Source: Saxidomus purpurata (taxonomy: Eukaryota; Mollusca; Bivalvia; Venerida; Veneridae). From it: 64,000 nt of DNA. Below the pieces are notes generated by a model, which made no database searches, was not told the origin of the DNA, and worked only from the letters and a program-made list of their open reading frames with translations. Position 1 is the stretch's first letter, and each line of letters begins with the position of its first letter. The DNA lies in the NCBI GenBank assembly GCA_022818135.1, contig JAFMSR010000018.1, positions 16,777,037 through 16,841,036 of the forward strand. Direction: 5' to 3'. The position numbers were made by a program, and so were the translations under genes. Positions 13,301 to 22,996 of the stretch are shown here, in pieces.

Positions 13301-16239
13301 ACGTTATACCAGTATGACGCGATCAGTTAACATGTCGTCACCCGTCTATTCAATAGCGCATTGTTAAAACGTTCGTTGTCCGAATAGCAGCGGTAATAAA
13401 TGTTCTGTTTAAAGTTTTGATTGTTTAAACACATTTTTTGTTTGTTTTGTGAATCAACCTAATTTAACAATTTGAAATTGGTGTATTCAACTTTTTAAAT
13501 ACTTGTCTCTACGCGAAAGGTGGGTCGGTCGGCAGCGGAATAGACACCTCTTCTGATCTAACTATAAATGTATCCCCGGACAGCCCACCTGAATGCTCAC
13601 ATGATACAGTTTGGGGAGATACAGTGGACGTTAACTTGGCAGTAGCTGGAACACAAGTTCAAGTAAGTAAAACGCACCATTCTAATTTATTATTTTGGAA
13701 TTAAGTAATATGTATTTTGTAAATAGCCATTGACTTCTCCAAATTCTGAAGCTCGACTAACATGATTTCTTTTCGAAGCTCAGTACAACTGTATCTCACA
13801 AGTTTGTGAATATATCTTATTTCTGTAACTTAGATATTCCTATTTACTCTCCATATAACATTAATATGTTTTAATTATACCTATTTATCTTTATTATAAT
13901 TATTATTATTGTGACTATATGCTTTCTTAAATTACTAATGTCCATTAGAGAGAAAACATTCCCAAATATAACAAATATATAGACAATATTGCCTATAGCA
14001 CAACGTGGACTGAATTCCTTTCCATTGTAAGACGATGCCATGTTGAAGTACAGGTTCTAACTCTAGATTTTACCTTAAATATAATAAAACACTTATTTTT
14101 TATTAGATTATAGACAATTTATCTTATAAAGTATAATATGATCATATTATTCCATTTCATTTATTCGACGTTTGAATCATATTATTCCATTTCAGTTATT
14201 AGACATCTGGAATTGCTCTGATGACAACATAAACATAACTTACACAATTGAATCAGGTATTACCATTAACAAGCTGTTAATGACCAACATCAACCAATTC
14301 TTTTCTTAAATTTGCAAGGTTTCATTCAGTATGTTATCCGATATTTTGACTAATGTACAGACTTCACAAATAAAATGTATGAAAATGGTATGAAAACAAA
14401 TTTTAGAACTAGTTTACTTTTCAGTCGCAGACATACATTTTATGCTGCATTGAATTCCTTCTATAAATATATATAGTAACAAATTGAATTCAAAATCGTC
14501 TTCTGTCAAATCAATTAATCATCCACTTTCAGTGAGTCCAAATCTGACGACAACACTCTTTGATATCGATGACGTTGGTGAGGTTACATTGCTTAGACAG
14601 TTTAATATAACGGAGGTTGTAAATCGACAATTTATGTTGGAAATCGGTGTTACAGATTCCGTTGGACAAATGGTATTTTATAAAATAAGATTCCTACTAA
14701 GTCTATCGCTAATTACTGTATTTTGTATAAAGACCTTATTTTGGATTTTGTAAAAGGTTTTTGAAAAACAGATCGTTAATTCTTGTCCATTGCTTTTATG
14801 TACGGTATTTTGGTAGTTCAAAACCTTATTCCTGTATTTAAGATTTAAGTTGACTTGTTTTAACAGGAAATAAAACTTAAGTACTAGTTTTAATTTCAAT
14901 CAATCTTTTAGGTCACTTTTCAAATGTATATGAACGTCACTTCACTTACATGCCTTCCAAATCCAAGAAACCTGTACGTCCGTATGGATCAAGGTGAGAA
15001 TGAATTCTAAACAACAAGGAGAAACCGGTGTTCAAACATTGCTACATCTTCATTCTTATACCATACTTGTCCGTAAGAATATTTTACAATGTAATTGACC
15101 AGTGATTATACAGCCTCCTAGCCGTAAGATAGGGGTTCTAATACCGTAATCGGACTTTTTACCATAATTTTTTGTAGCTCCTTTATTTCAAATAGATGAA
15201 GTGATAAAAGTCTATCCTTGAGCTTCTAAAAGTATCTCCCCTAGGATTAAGTGCACACGAACATATCATGATGTATACTTGGCTTTAACTAATCATAAGT
15301 TAGACATTTTAGAGTATAGTAGACATTTCCGGTCAAAATCGTGAGCGCCATATTTCCAAAGTATGTATGGGCATGTACTTTCTTAACTTTCAGCGAATTA
15401 TTAAAATTAATAAATGTTTAGCGAAGACTGATAGCTACCTTAAGCAAGAAATTGAAAAAAAGCAAATATATGGCATTGTATTTTATTGACAACGTTTCTA
15501 TGCTATTCTATGCAATCCGATCAGCTAGAACAGATTTTGCGCTGTCACTCTCATTAATTTCAACATAAATTCCATTTTTCTGCTCTACAGAGATCAATGG
15601 TGCCATATTGAACGATTTTAATTGCACAAATAAATATGGCCTTACCTATATACTAAAACAGTACCCAGCAGGAACTTTCGAAGTTAACAGTGCCACAAAT
15701 GGGACTGTCTTGCTCATCTTGAAAGGTGAGTGGTAACCATTGATTCAGATCCATTTACAATTTGGCTTTACTGTGTGCTTTCCGATAGAACATTTTACTC
15801 TCGCTGTAAACGTTTTACTTTTAATAACATTTTCATTAAAACAAGTACATGACTTCATCGTGACTCATCTTTTCTCACTGAAAAAATACCCATAGCATAA
15901 CTTATATTATATTAAGGATATGTTATTAGAAGGCAGGGTCACTGAAGGAATAAGCATGACATCAACTTGTTCCATATTAGCATTTGCCACATTTACCCCT
16001 TTTGTTTTTACAAAAAAGACTGTCTTTTATATTTTACAGCACCTGTTGTGAAGATCAAGTTCTACAGCCTTGTTATGACCATAACTGATGGAGTTGACAT
16101 TGAAGTGTTGACGTTCAAGGTCATCGTTCAGACAAAACGATGTGGCATCTCTAGGGCATCATCGATCTCACAGATATCAATAATATGGTTGACTTTATCA
16201 TTGTTTTCCTCCTACCTTACCATTCTGATCGTCAGTTGA
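1372..16239 (+). CDS. Gene A: secreted/GPI-anchored CUB-CUB-cadherin protein, 18 exons, 737 aa
   Basis: Seen: 18 exons with GT/AG borders and unbroken phase: 1372-1423, 2309-2408, 4823-4953, 5920-6078, 6629-6722, 7407-7531, 8897-9064, 9412-9557, 9869-10014, 10243-10376, 12320-12397, 12985-13104, 13520-13662, 14196-14256, 14533-14672, 14912-14993, 15591-15725, 16040-16239. They total 2214 nt including the TGA. The ATG is preceded by an in-frame TAG two codons upstream. Domain order: signal peptide (1-17), CUB-like 1 (about 19-147), CUB-like 2 (148-276), cadherin-type repeats (about 277-670), hydrophobic C-terminus (about 705-737). Many N-x-S/T sites. There is no cytoplasmic tail, so catenin binding is unlikely; a role as a surface adhesion or recognition protein is inferred. 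The exon structure is confirmed by gene B, whose exons match one for one. I do not recognise a named orthologue. Untranslated exons were not identified. Confidence 0.9.
1737..2110. repeat. Degenerate tandem/dispersed repeat, intron 1 of gene A
   Basis: Two diverged units of about 150 bp, each with a run like cagaagtgataagtactatgc, then gtgcatggtc and a closing aggtcaaaggtcaaggtca. This ggtcaaggtca-rich style recurs in the array just downstream. It is transposon-derived rather than coding; the minus-strand open frame across it is a by-product. Confidence 0.5.
2540..3800. repeat. Tandem array of about 178-bp units, intron 2 of gene A (pearl-like element)
   Basis: The landmark gtcatgcattgaagg recurs at about 2649, 2819, 2997, 3175, 3353, 3516 and 3665, giving spacings of 170, 178, 178, 178, 163 and 149. 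Units contain cacatcaagacgacgtgtcgcg and caaaggtcaaggtca. The array is preceded by a gtctgtccgtctgtctgtcc microsatellite at about 2576-2614. Short elements with a tandem core of this size are typical of non-autonomous bivalve elements such as the pearl family. The three near-identical 63-residue open frames in it are repeat artefacts. Confidence 0.75.
4190..4340 (+). repeat. Dispersed repeat, related in inverse to 57.93-58.03 kb
   Basis: The stretch from tggtattgtaagggggttac to cataaaatcaatttgaaaa matches, on the opposite strand, about 57930-58035 in the ADAMTS-like gene. A shared interspersed family is the simplest reading. Confidence 0.5.
4442..4822 (+). repeat. 48-bp minisatellite duplicating the intron 3... 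acceptor of exon 3, gene A (8 units)
   Basis: Located in intron 2, immediately upstream of exon 3. Eight units of 48 bp; each ends in a pyrimidine-leaning acceptor (tttactcacag or tttactcgcag) followed by g and a copy of the first bases of exon 3 (tcaagactgtgcatg). AG dinucleotides end at 4486, 4534, 4582, 4630, 4678, 4726, 4774 and 4822; only the last borders the real exon. The unit is 16 codons, so two frames run open through it, but the frame that exon 3 needs has TAA in every unit. Gene B has a single acceptor at this place, so the expansion followed the A/B duplication. Confidence 0.9.
5180..5865. mobile_element. Non-autonomous element with about 150-bp tandem core, intron 3 of gene A
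   Basis: Begins near cacctggctacgccagggtgagc and ends near gagcgatataggaccatc...ccctcttgttt. The core has repeated units with aaccacaaggcctagagctt, atttggcatgtagcattggc and caaattatgaccccc. This end-core-end layout is a widespread bivalve repeat type; a Helitron-like or pearl-like origin is inferred. Confidence 0.65.
6629..9064 (+). other. Gene A exons 5-7: CUB-like domain 2
   Basis: Exon 5 starts with PDCDGNTTY and has the MSPNLPDLYQ motif, equivalent to the SPNYP turn of CUB domains. Exon 6 supplies NFTC, a strand core (LMFLDIES) and GCTSDGLRFSS. Exon 7 supplies AEC and the closing DFTTDSDNNYLGF. Four cysteines again occur in CUB order, but the YDYVxVxDG calcium motif of domain 1 is replaced by a shorter GCTSDGLRF. 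The CUB identity is therefore a family-level inference, weaker than for domain 1. Confidence 0.75.
9099..9119. repeat. (TA)n microsatellite, intron 7 of gene A
   Basis: Uninterrupted TA run of about 21 bases. Confidence 0.9.
9412..13662 (+). other. Gene A exons 8-13: two cadherin-type repeats
   Basis: Exons 8-10 form the first repeat: YTVSED near the start, SSLDYE in exon 9 and DVDDVAPAF at the repeat boundary in exon 10. These are the hallmarks of calcium-binding cadherin repeats (xEx, LDYE-type and DxxDxxPxF). Exons 10-13 form the second repeat: VNATDTDG, INETSGEVRL, LTYDLTVIAY and a DLTINVSPDSPPEC boundary where the DxNDNxP motif has degenerated to DSPPEC. Exon 13 is strongly conserved with gene B (6 differences in 48 residues) and includes a fully identical run from HDTVWGD to GTQVQ. 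Confidence 0.85.
10720..11780 (+). other. Unassigned coding-like relic in intron 10 of gene A
   Basis: Higher GC and more complex sequence than the surrounding intron. It includes an 80-codon open frame (11372-11614, starting MGYDDICASRQSQELARL) and continues in another frame with LSPGLQPSLVDETIKQ. It looks like a decayed mobile-element open reading frame broken by frameshifts, but I recognise no family motif. Gene B has no equivalent in its intron 10, so it was inserted after the duplication or lost from B. Confidence 0.3.
14196..16239 (+). other. Gene A exons 14-18: degenerate cadherin-like repeats and C-terminal anchor signal
   Basis: Exons 14-16 encode a cadherin-like unit with DDVGEVTLLRQFN and LEIGVTDSVGQ but without a clear calcium set. 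Exons 16-17 contain paired cysteines (LTCLPNP, DFNCTN). Exon 18 ends the last beta-rich unit (ITDGVDIEVLTFKVIVQT), then KRCGISRASSISQ leads into a hydrophobic run ending ILIVS and a stop at 16237-16239. Small residues (ASS) before a terminal hydrophobic stretch with no basic tail fit a GPI-attachment signal; a single-pass membrane anchor without cytosolic part is the alternative. Confidence 0.75.
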
Positions 16240-16510
16240 ACAAAAGTGTAATACACACAATACCAAAAAGTGCTTAAAAAGTTATTAAAAAAGTAATTCA
16301 GTGTCAGAGAGTGTCCGGCATTTGTTAAAAGCTTGAACAACTTTTTTTGTATTAACATTGTTGTTTATTGATTCGTCAGTGATGATTTATTTCATGTTTA
16401 GATCTATAAACTAGGATTGTATATGTTCCTGTAGTATGAAACAAAATCTTTTCTTGAGACAGGATGGGAAGACAAAGAATCAATTTTAAACGTTATTTGG
16501 ACACCAACAA

Positions 16511-16516
16511 TTTATT
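16511..16516 (-). promoter_or_regulatory. Minus-strand poly(A) signal relic beside the PLAC relic A
   Basis: TTTATT on the plus strand (AATAAA on minus) in a context conserved at 40227-40232 and 50598-50603. It would serve the minus-strand gene, whose terminal exon relic lies just to its right. Confidence 0.45.
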
Positions 16517-16611
16517 TAGTGAAAAAGAAGGTTACACATATATTTTCTATATGAATTTCACTACCAGTATTACATTCACTTGAGCATTTAACTGACATTG
16601 TTTCTAACTGG

Positions 16612-16617
16612 AATAAA
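16612..16617 (+). promoter_or_regulatory. Poly(A) signal AATAAA, gene A
   Basis: AATAAA in the context ctaactggaataaagttgggc, about 370 nt after the stop. The same block follows gene B (40315-40320) and copy C (50684-50689), which supports function. Confidence 0.6.
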
Positions 16618-16645
16618 GTTGGGCATTATTTTATTTGCGTTATCA

Positions 16646-16788
16646 CTAGCTTTTATGTACCTCGTCGTAAAAAATGTCATCGAAGTAATAAGCGTTGTAG
16701 GTCAAACAACACCGTTGTTCAAAGTTGGAGTAAAGGCAAATGTTCATTTTTTGTATGATAATCCAGTAGTTTCTCTCATCTTCACAAT
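16646..16788 (-). pseudogene. Orphan PLAC-domain terminal exon (copy A)
   Basis: The minus strand reads gattgcag acceptor, then CEDERNYW, IIIQKMNICLYSNFEQRCC and a stop at 16646-16648. The exon is 143 nt, exactly the length of the PLAC exon of the ADAMTS-like gene (50716-50858), with clear residue similarity. Two of the six PLAC cysteines are lost (DYC to NYW, TCN to TYN). The frame is open but no upstream partner exon survives nearby, so it is a duplicated fragment. Confidence 0.75.
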
Positions 16789-16854
16789 CTGCAATCAAGA
16801 TGTACCTAAACAAAACAGTAAATATCAATGTATTCTGATAGGCCATTTTTAAAT

Positions 16855-17830
16855 TGAATGTATTAAAGCAGCCATTAAGTAGCAAATATAAATTTATCCA
16901 AGTTAGCATGTTTATGCTAATACACTGTTATAGAAGTTAAGCAGCCACCTCCTTGATTGATTGTTGAATTTTAAAACTTTGCTCAATAATAAATCAGGTT
17001 TTTTCATTGAATGACTGTTATTGTTATTCAATGTTTTGTTGTTTATTTTTTAAAATATCTTATAATTGTATTTTTGTAATTATTATGCGATATTTTTAAT
17101 TTTATATCGCTAACTGCATTCATACTTTTACATTATGTACGTCAACCTTCATTATACCAAAACTATCACATGAGTTCTTTTTACATTTCCTATTGGTTTC
17201 TGATTGAGGTAACAACAAGAAACCACAGGTCAGTGTTCTTGGTTCAAAGCGGTTGTTTTCACATTTTGCATGCATATTATAATAGAATGACATAATTAAT
17301 ACGTGTATGAATTGTCTAAAATTTGTTATCAGTATACAGTAAACATCTTATGTGACAAACTCCTTAGAACCATTTATTCATTACATCCCGAGTATGTTAT
17401 ATCCATACAGCATTTAGTGTTATATGAAGAAGAAACAAATTCGGGCCCGGAAATTGTGTTCCTTATATCCGGAATTTCGCAATAGTCGGAGTCATTATGT
17501 GTAGTTTACTGTATTACGTTACAACATAAGCATTTTCTGAGCATTCATTGATATAAAAAGCGCTTTGGATAAAACAACACACCATGAAGTTGCATATTGA
17601 CCAAACTAGTAAAACATAATTAAGATGTTCTAGTTTGTTATAGTTCAGTTGTAGACATGCAACATACATAAGTGAATGTTATCCCTTTTTATGAATGTGT
17701 GATCTTTGTTTGTCATATATGTACTGAAATGATTACATAATAATTTGGCTTATAGCTAAGATGAATAAAGCATACATGTAATAATACTGTAGAATAAATG
17801 TATAATCTGAGTTACACAATAAACCCTCTG
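16855..17830. other. Right end of duplicated block A
   Basis: About 17525-17760 (cattcattgatataaaaagcgctttgg and what follows) aligns by eye with 51474-51690 beyond the last TSR exon and with about 42405-42560 in copy B. The duplicated unit therefore reached into an intron of the ADAMTS-like gene. The TSR exon expected near 17.3-17.49 kb is not recognisable here. Confidence 0.55.
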
Positions 17831-20800
17831 CTATTTGTTTCCTTATTTGCTTATGTTATTTTATCGAATTAACCATCCGTGATATAAACTCTAGCATCCT
17901 ATATGTAAGGGACTGGACTCCCTGCTGGTTACATTAAAGCTTTTATTCATCAGTGCCCGAGTTTATACTCCGCAGAAACAATATATACGCATATTCTTCA
18001 CTAACGTATGCGTTAATAGCTTTATTAGAACAGTAAAATACACAGAAACATTTCAAATCAAATTCTTCTCACACGAAAATATTCACTTACGCAGTATAAT
18101 AGCAAACTTTAAACTGACCACTAACTTAAAATCTCCTTATATGGATGCTGAACTTTACACCAGATAAAGCATGTATGAAAGGGATCACATTTCAAAATTA
18201 TGTATAAGATATCAATAAGGCAGTATGATCCGATTCATTTGTTAAACAAAAATGAGGCAATACTATTCAGACCACCGACACTACCACTGAATGCGCACGC
18301 AGGTGGTTGTTAGCGCTCATGGGATTGTTCTGCACGTAGACTGTCGGTACTTTAGTCATTTAAGCCATGCAAAGCAGATAAAGCAGATCTTCCCTTTCCT
18401 GATAATTTTGTGCTTTCGGGCGTCAAGATAACGCCAAAGGGTGGAACGCCCAATACAGCACAATTACGACGAAAATCGTCAGAACAACGACCAAGATGTT
18501 TTAAACTCAGCCGCTACATACCTAATGAGTAGGTGTTAAACACGCTGTATTTGAACTCAAAACAAACAAAAGTATCCGTTCTGCTTGGATGCATCCAAGA
18601 CCGTTGTTTAGTTTAAACGTTCTTATATGTCGCCGTAAGGGATAACAACTTATCTTTTGATAAAGTACGCTCATCGTTTCTTGTTTATTGTTTTTGAACA
18701 ATAACATGTAAATAAAATTCAATATACATTTAATTAAATACATTAATTTGAAATAGACCTTTTCCGTTCACTCTACCATCGAAAAGTACGATTCCATAAA
18801 AATGTGAAACGAGCTGCCCCTGTATTGCATACATTAAGCATAAACTACTACCTACGTCGTAATGATTATCATTCAACATCTATATCAGATTTAGCGTAGA
18901 TAAAAAATCTCCTTTGCAAAACTGAATTAATTTCAGAAGATTACTTAATTACCCATGATCTTTCGTGTCTTAAGTGTCTTCATTGGCCTCATTGTTTTCC
19001 GATTGTCGTCATTGTCTATTAATGCGGTGAAGGCCATCTGTTACCTTTTTGCGTTTCAAATATTTTTTTATTGATCATAACAATGACTCCAATTTGATCA
19101 GTTTGACTTGGCTTGATTTTTAACAAGAGCATGTATGAATAAAAATACATTTTACCTTCTTTAAGCAAACAGCAAAGAAAAACATCATATCGGACGGTTT
19201 AATCATATCATTTTTGTATTAGGTAATTGCCTACTTATAAATTTTTGTCAGTGCATATTACTGAAATAATTTAACTAAATACAGTCAAACCTGTGTTAAA
19301 GACCACCTCCGAATATAGGCCACCCTACCAATAATTGCCAGCATGGGAACCACCGTTCACTATTCACTTGACTTGACAAATACAAAACCCTGATCCTGGC
19401 TAAGTTATGGCTGACTTTCTCCTATAAAGCTTCTTACCAGAGACTTGAACCAGTAACACTCAATCCTTGAAAAGTTACAGTAGGTAGCAGATCAAAGACA
19501 TATATCACTTTATAAAGAAAAGTATTATGACTTCATTTAAGAATTGCATCATTTATGGTGTTTCAGGGCCTCTTTATTCCGAAGCCATGTTTATTCAATC
19601 GTTTTTTAAACTTAACAACGGATACGAACCTGAATTATTTTAGCCGTCACAATATTACACCAATTACATCGTTTATTTTGTTTTGATTAGCGAACTAAAT
19701 TGTGGGTTTTTTTTGCCTAAAAGAACACGATAAAAACACACAGCTCAGATTTTGAAGAAAAAAGGGAGCAAAGCTGCTAACACCTATACCAGTATTGACA
19801 ATAGCGACAATTTATTTGTGCAGTTCTAGATATTATGTTATGGCAAACTAGGTATGACAGTGCAATGATTTGTTCCTCTAAATGGTAGGTGGCAATTTAT
19901 AACTGAACAATATCAACGTTCATTAAGGGTTAATAGGTGGAAATACAGCAAAGTGAAGCTGTATCTGTAAAAGGAGTTAATTGGCTGCATGTCTGGCATG
20001 AGTCTTGAACGTTCTCAGCAAAATAACGACTGCAAATAGGCGGCTATCTAATCACCGCTCCTACGTGATACTAGTACTGGAATCAAATCTCAGCCGCTGG
20101 CTGCTTTTCTATTTGAATATAACATGGGTTTAAAATCGCCATGATCAATCGTCATGGAACTCATGCCTGGACTTGGGATCGACCCAGCAATCCATGAATT
20201 AACAGTGCAGTGGCTAGGTCACCGCTTATCAGAAGTACTAATTATCAATGGTATATATTTTCAGGACATGTTTGTTTCCGGCCAGAACCATCCGGTAGTA
20301 GGCTTGCGCGAAGCTTACTAATTACAGACAAAGCTTGCCATTTTATTAATTTCATGTACTGTAACAGTAGTTCTACTTTTTTTCTATTTAAAACTGCCTT
20401 CCTTGTGTAAAACTACACTTGAGCGTAAAATCTTGCAAATGTAATCGAGATATGTTCTTGGGTAGTGTTAATAAAAACAAAACGATGTCGAATATTATAC
20501 AACACAAAATGCTTGATATGCGACCTATTGATAGCCCGTTGTCCAAGGGGATGACTGCTCGTTTTCGAGAAACTTTAAGATCGAAATACATTTCGGTACC
20601 TAAAGTGCTTTTATACGAGTTGCGAAGTAACCACTCGTGCAAATTTCACTTTTGGTGCTTACTCAAATATATAATCCCGATGTTAGGACATAATTCAATT
20701 GCCCTTGTTACACTAGGACATGCACACTTTGCACGAAGAAAACTATTTGAAATAGACAACACTAGAACTAATGTATAGGGGATTTATCAAACAGCAATAA

Positions 20801-21155
20801 TAGTCTGTGATTGGTCGGTTTCAAGAACCTGTGGTTAAATTTCCTCAGGAATGGACAGGTATGTTTAAATACTGCCCATTTTTTTTTGTCTTTAACATAT
20901 TTGGTTTACTAAAAGGATTTATTTCAAAGCCACCCTGCAATGTATGTTGTAAATGTTTAATTATAGATTGGCAATCACTAACGGCATGTTATTCAATAAG
21001 GCTAATGGCTTCACACATGTGACATTGATTTAAATTCGATATGATTGTTATTGAAATTTTATAAAAATGTATATTAATTCGTGTGTATCATTAGCAAATG
21101 TGATATATTACATATATTTTAAGCATTGAAAGCAAGGCAGTGGATTTTTAAGAAA
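17831..21155. other. Intergenic region between gene A and gene B
   Basis: No exon with family motifs found. Near 19282 is tacagtcaaacctgtgttaaagaccacc, the type of sequence seen at the ends of widespread invertebrate DNA transposons. Around 20210-20780 there are open frames of 66 and 119 codons without motifs, splice support or a counterpart upstream of gene A. The final bases before 21156 resemble the flank of gene A. Confidence 0.4.
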
Positions 21156-21457
21156 ATGCTATATTTTTTCTTCGTAGCGGTATTTTTTAAGACTCACTTT
21201 CTTCAAGGTAAGCGTATATTGTTTTCTTAAATATAAAATTGAACAATTATTCGTAAGAAAAAAACAAATAATTAAACTCTTTTTCTGTATTCGTGCTTTT
21301 TTCTTACAAGACATGTTTTATCTAATAATTAGTTTGGCTGTCATTAAGTGTATTATTTCAGTATTACGGTAGTATTATATTCGTGCGATATTGACATCAA
21401 TACATGTGGACACTTTTATCATTATCATTATTATTATAATTATTATCATTATTGTTA

Positions 21458-21492
<35 letters not shown>

Positions 21493-21529
21493 GAAATAAT
21501 ACTTTTAGTTTGAAAAGGTAACATACATG

Positions 21530-21582
<53 letters not shown>

Positions 21583-22963
21583 TAATAATAATAATAATAA
21601 CAAGTGACAGGAAATTGTCACAAAACCAGGTTTTCATTTTCCAGTCTGCTGGCCGAGCGCAAATGTGTTTTTAAAGTCAGTAGATATACATAATGTGAAA
21701 AAGAAACAAAGGTCTTCTTCTATATATTACATGTGTAAAAAAAGCAAAGGGCCATAATTCAGGCAAAATTGATCCAAACAAAACCCAGACAATATGTCCA
21801 AGGGCACTTGATAACAATACTTCTGTGAGAGTTTGGTTGAAATCCCTTGAGAAATGTAAGAGGAGTTGTGCACAGAAGGAATTGTTTACACCGGCCCACC
21901 ACCGACGTACCTCAATCTAATCACCAGGATTTTGTTTTCAGAAAACCTGGTTAGTAAGTATTTTTTTCCATATCAAGGAAATATAGAGGATAATTGTTTG
22001 CTTCTGTGTAATATGGAATACGACGTCACAATGTCATAAACGCCTGGATGTCTTTGACGTTGCATTTGTTGAAGTCATTCAATGTACTGACTGGGAACCA
22101 AATGTGAAAAAATTGTGAAGTGGGCACGTGACAGTTTTCTTCTGTATATAACATATGTGGAAAAAAAGCAAAGGGCCATAATTCAGGCAAAAATTATAAA
22201 AAAAAGAAAGGAAAAAAAACAAAACAAAAAAACTTGCTCTGTGTGGGGTTTGAACCGCTGGTCTCATGAGAAATTTTGTCATCTTACTGTAACAGAATAC
22301 TCCAAAGTATACAGGACTGGTAATCTATTCTAAAAATAGACAGTAATAACAGAGTATTCTCCCTTTTATAATAACAGAGTATTCTCCCTTTTATATATAC
22401 TTAAATAAGGAGACACAAAATTGCTAACGGACGGACGGACGGACGACCAGGGGCATAACATTATATATTCAAAATTCTTTAGTTCACAATTATAGTTCTG
22501 TGAAAGTTTGGTTGAAATCCCTTGAGAAATGTAGGAGTTGCACACAGATGAGTATTTCTCTATCTATATTACATTATGTGGACAAAAACAAAGGCCCATA
22601 ATTCTGTCAAAAATGATCAAATCACAAAACCCCGACAATATGCGCCAGGGCACTTGGTGACAATAATTCTGTGAAAGTTTGGTTGAAATCCCTTGAGAAG
22701 TGTAGAAGGAGTTGCGCACAGAAGAATTACATATGTGAAAAAAAACAAAGGGCCATAATTATGTCAAAAATGACCAAATCACAAAACCCCGACAATATGC
22801 GCCAGGGCACTTCATGACAATACTTCTGTGAAAGTTTGGTTGAAATCCGTTGAGAAATGTAGGAGGAGTTGCGCACAGAAGAAATTGTTTACGCCCGCCG
22901 CCCGCCGCCCGCCCGTCGACATACCTCAATCTAATAACCAGGATTTTTCCTTCGGAAAACCTG

Positions 22964-22996
<33 letters not shown>

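Noticed and set aside
20419..20778. 119-codon open frame between genes A and B as a small gene
   Set aside because: No motif, no signal or splice context, and no counterpart before gene A.
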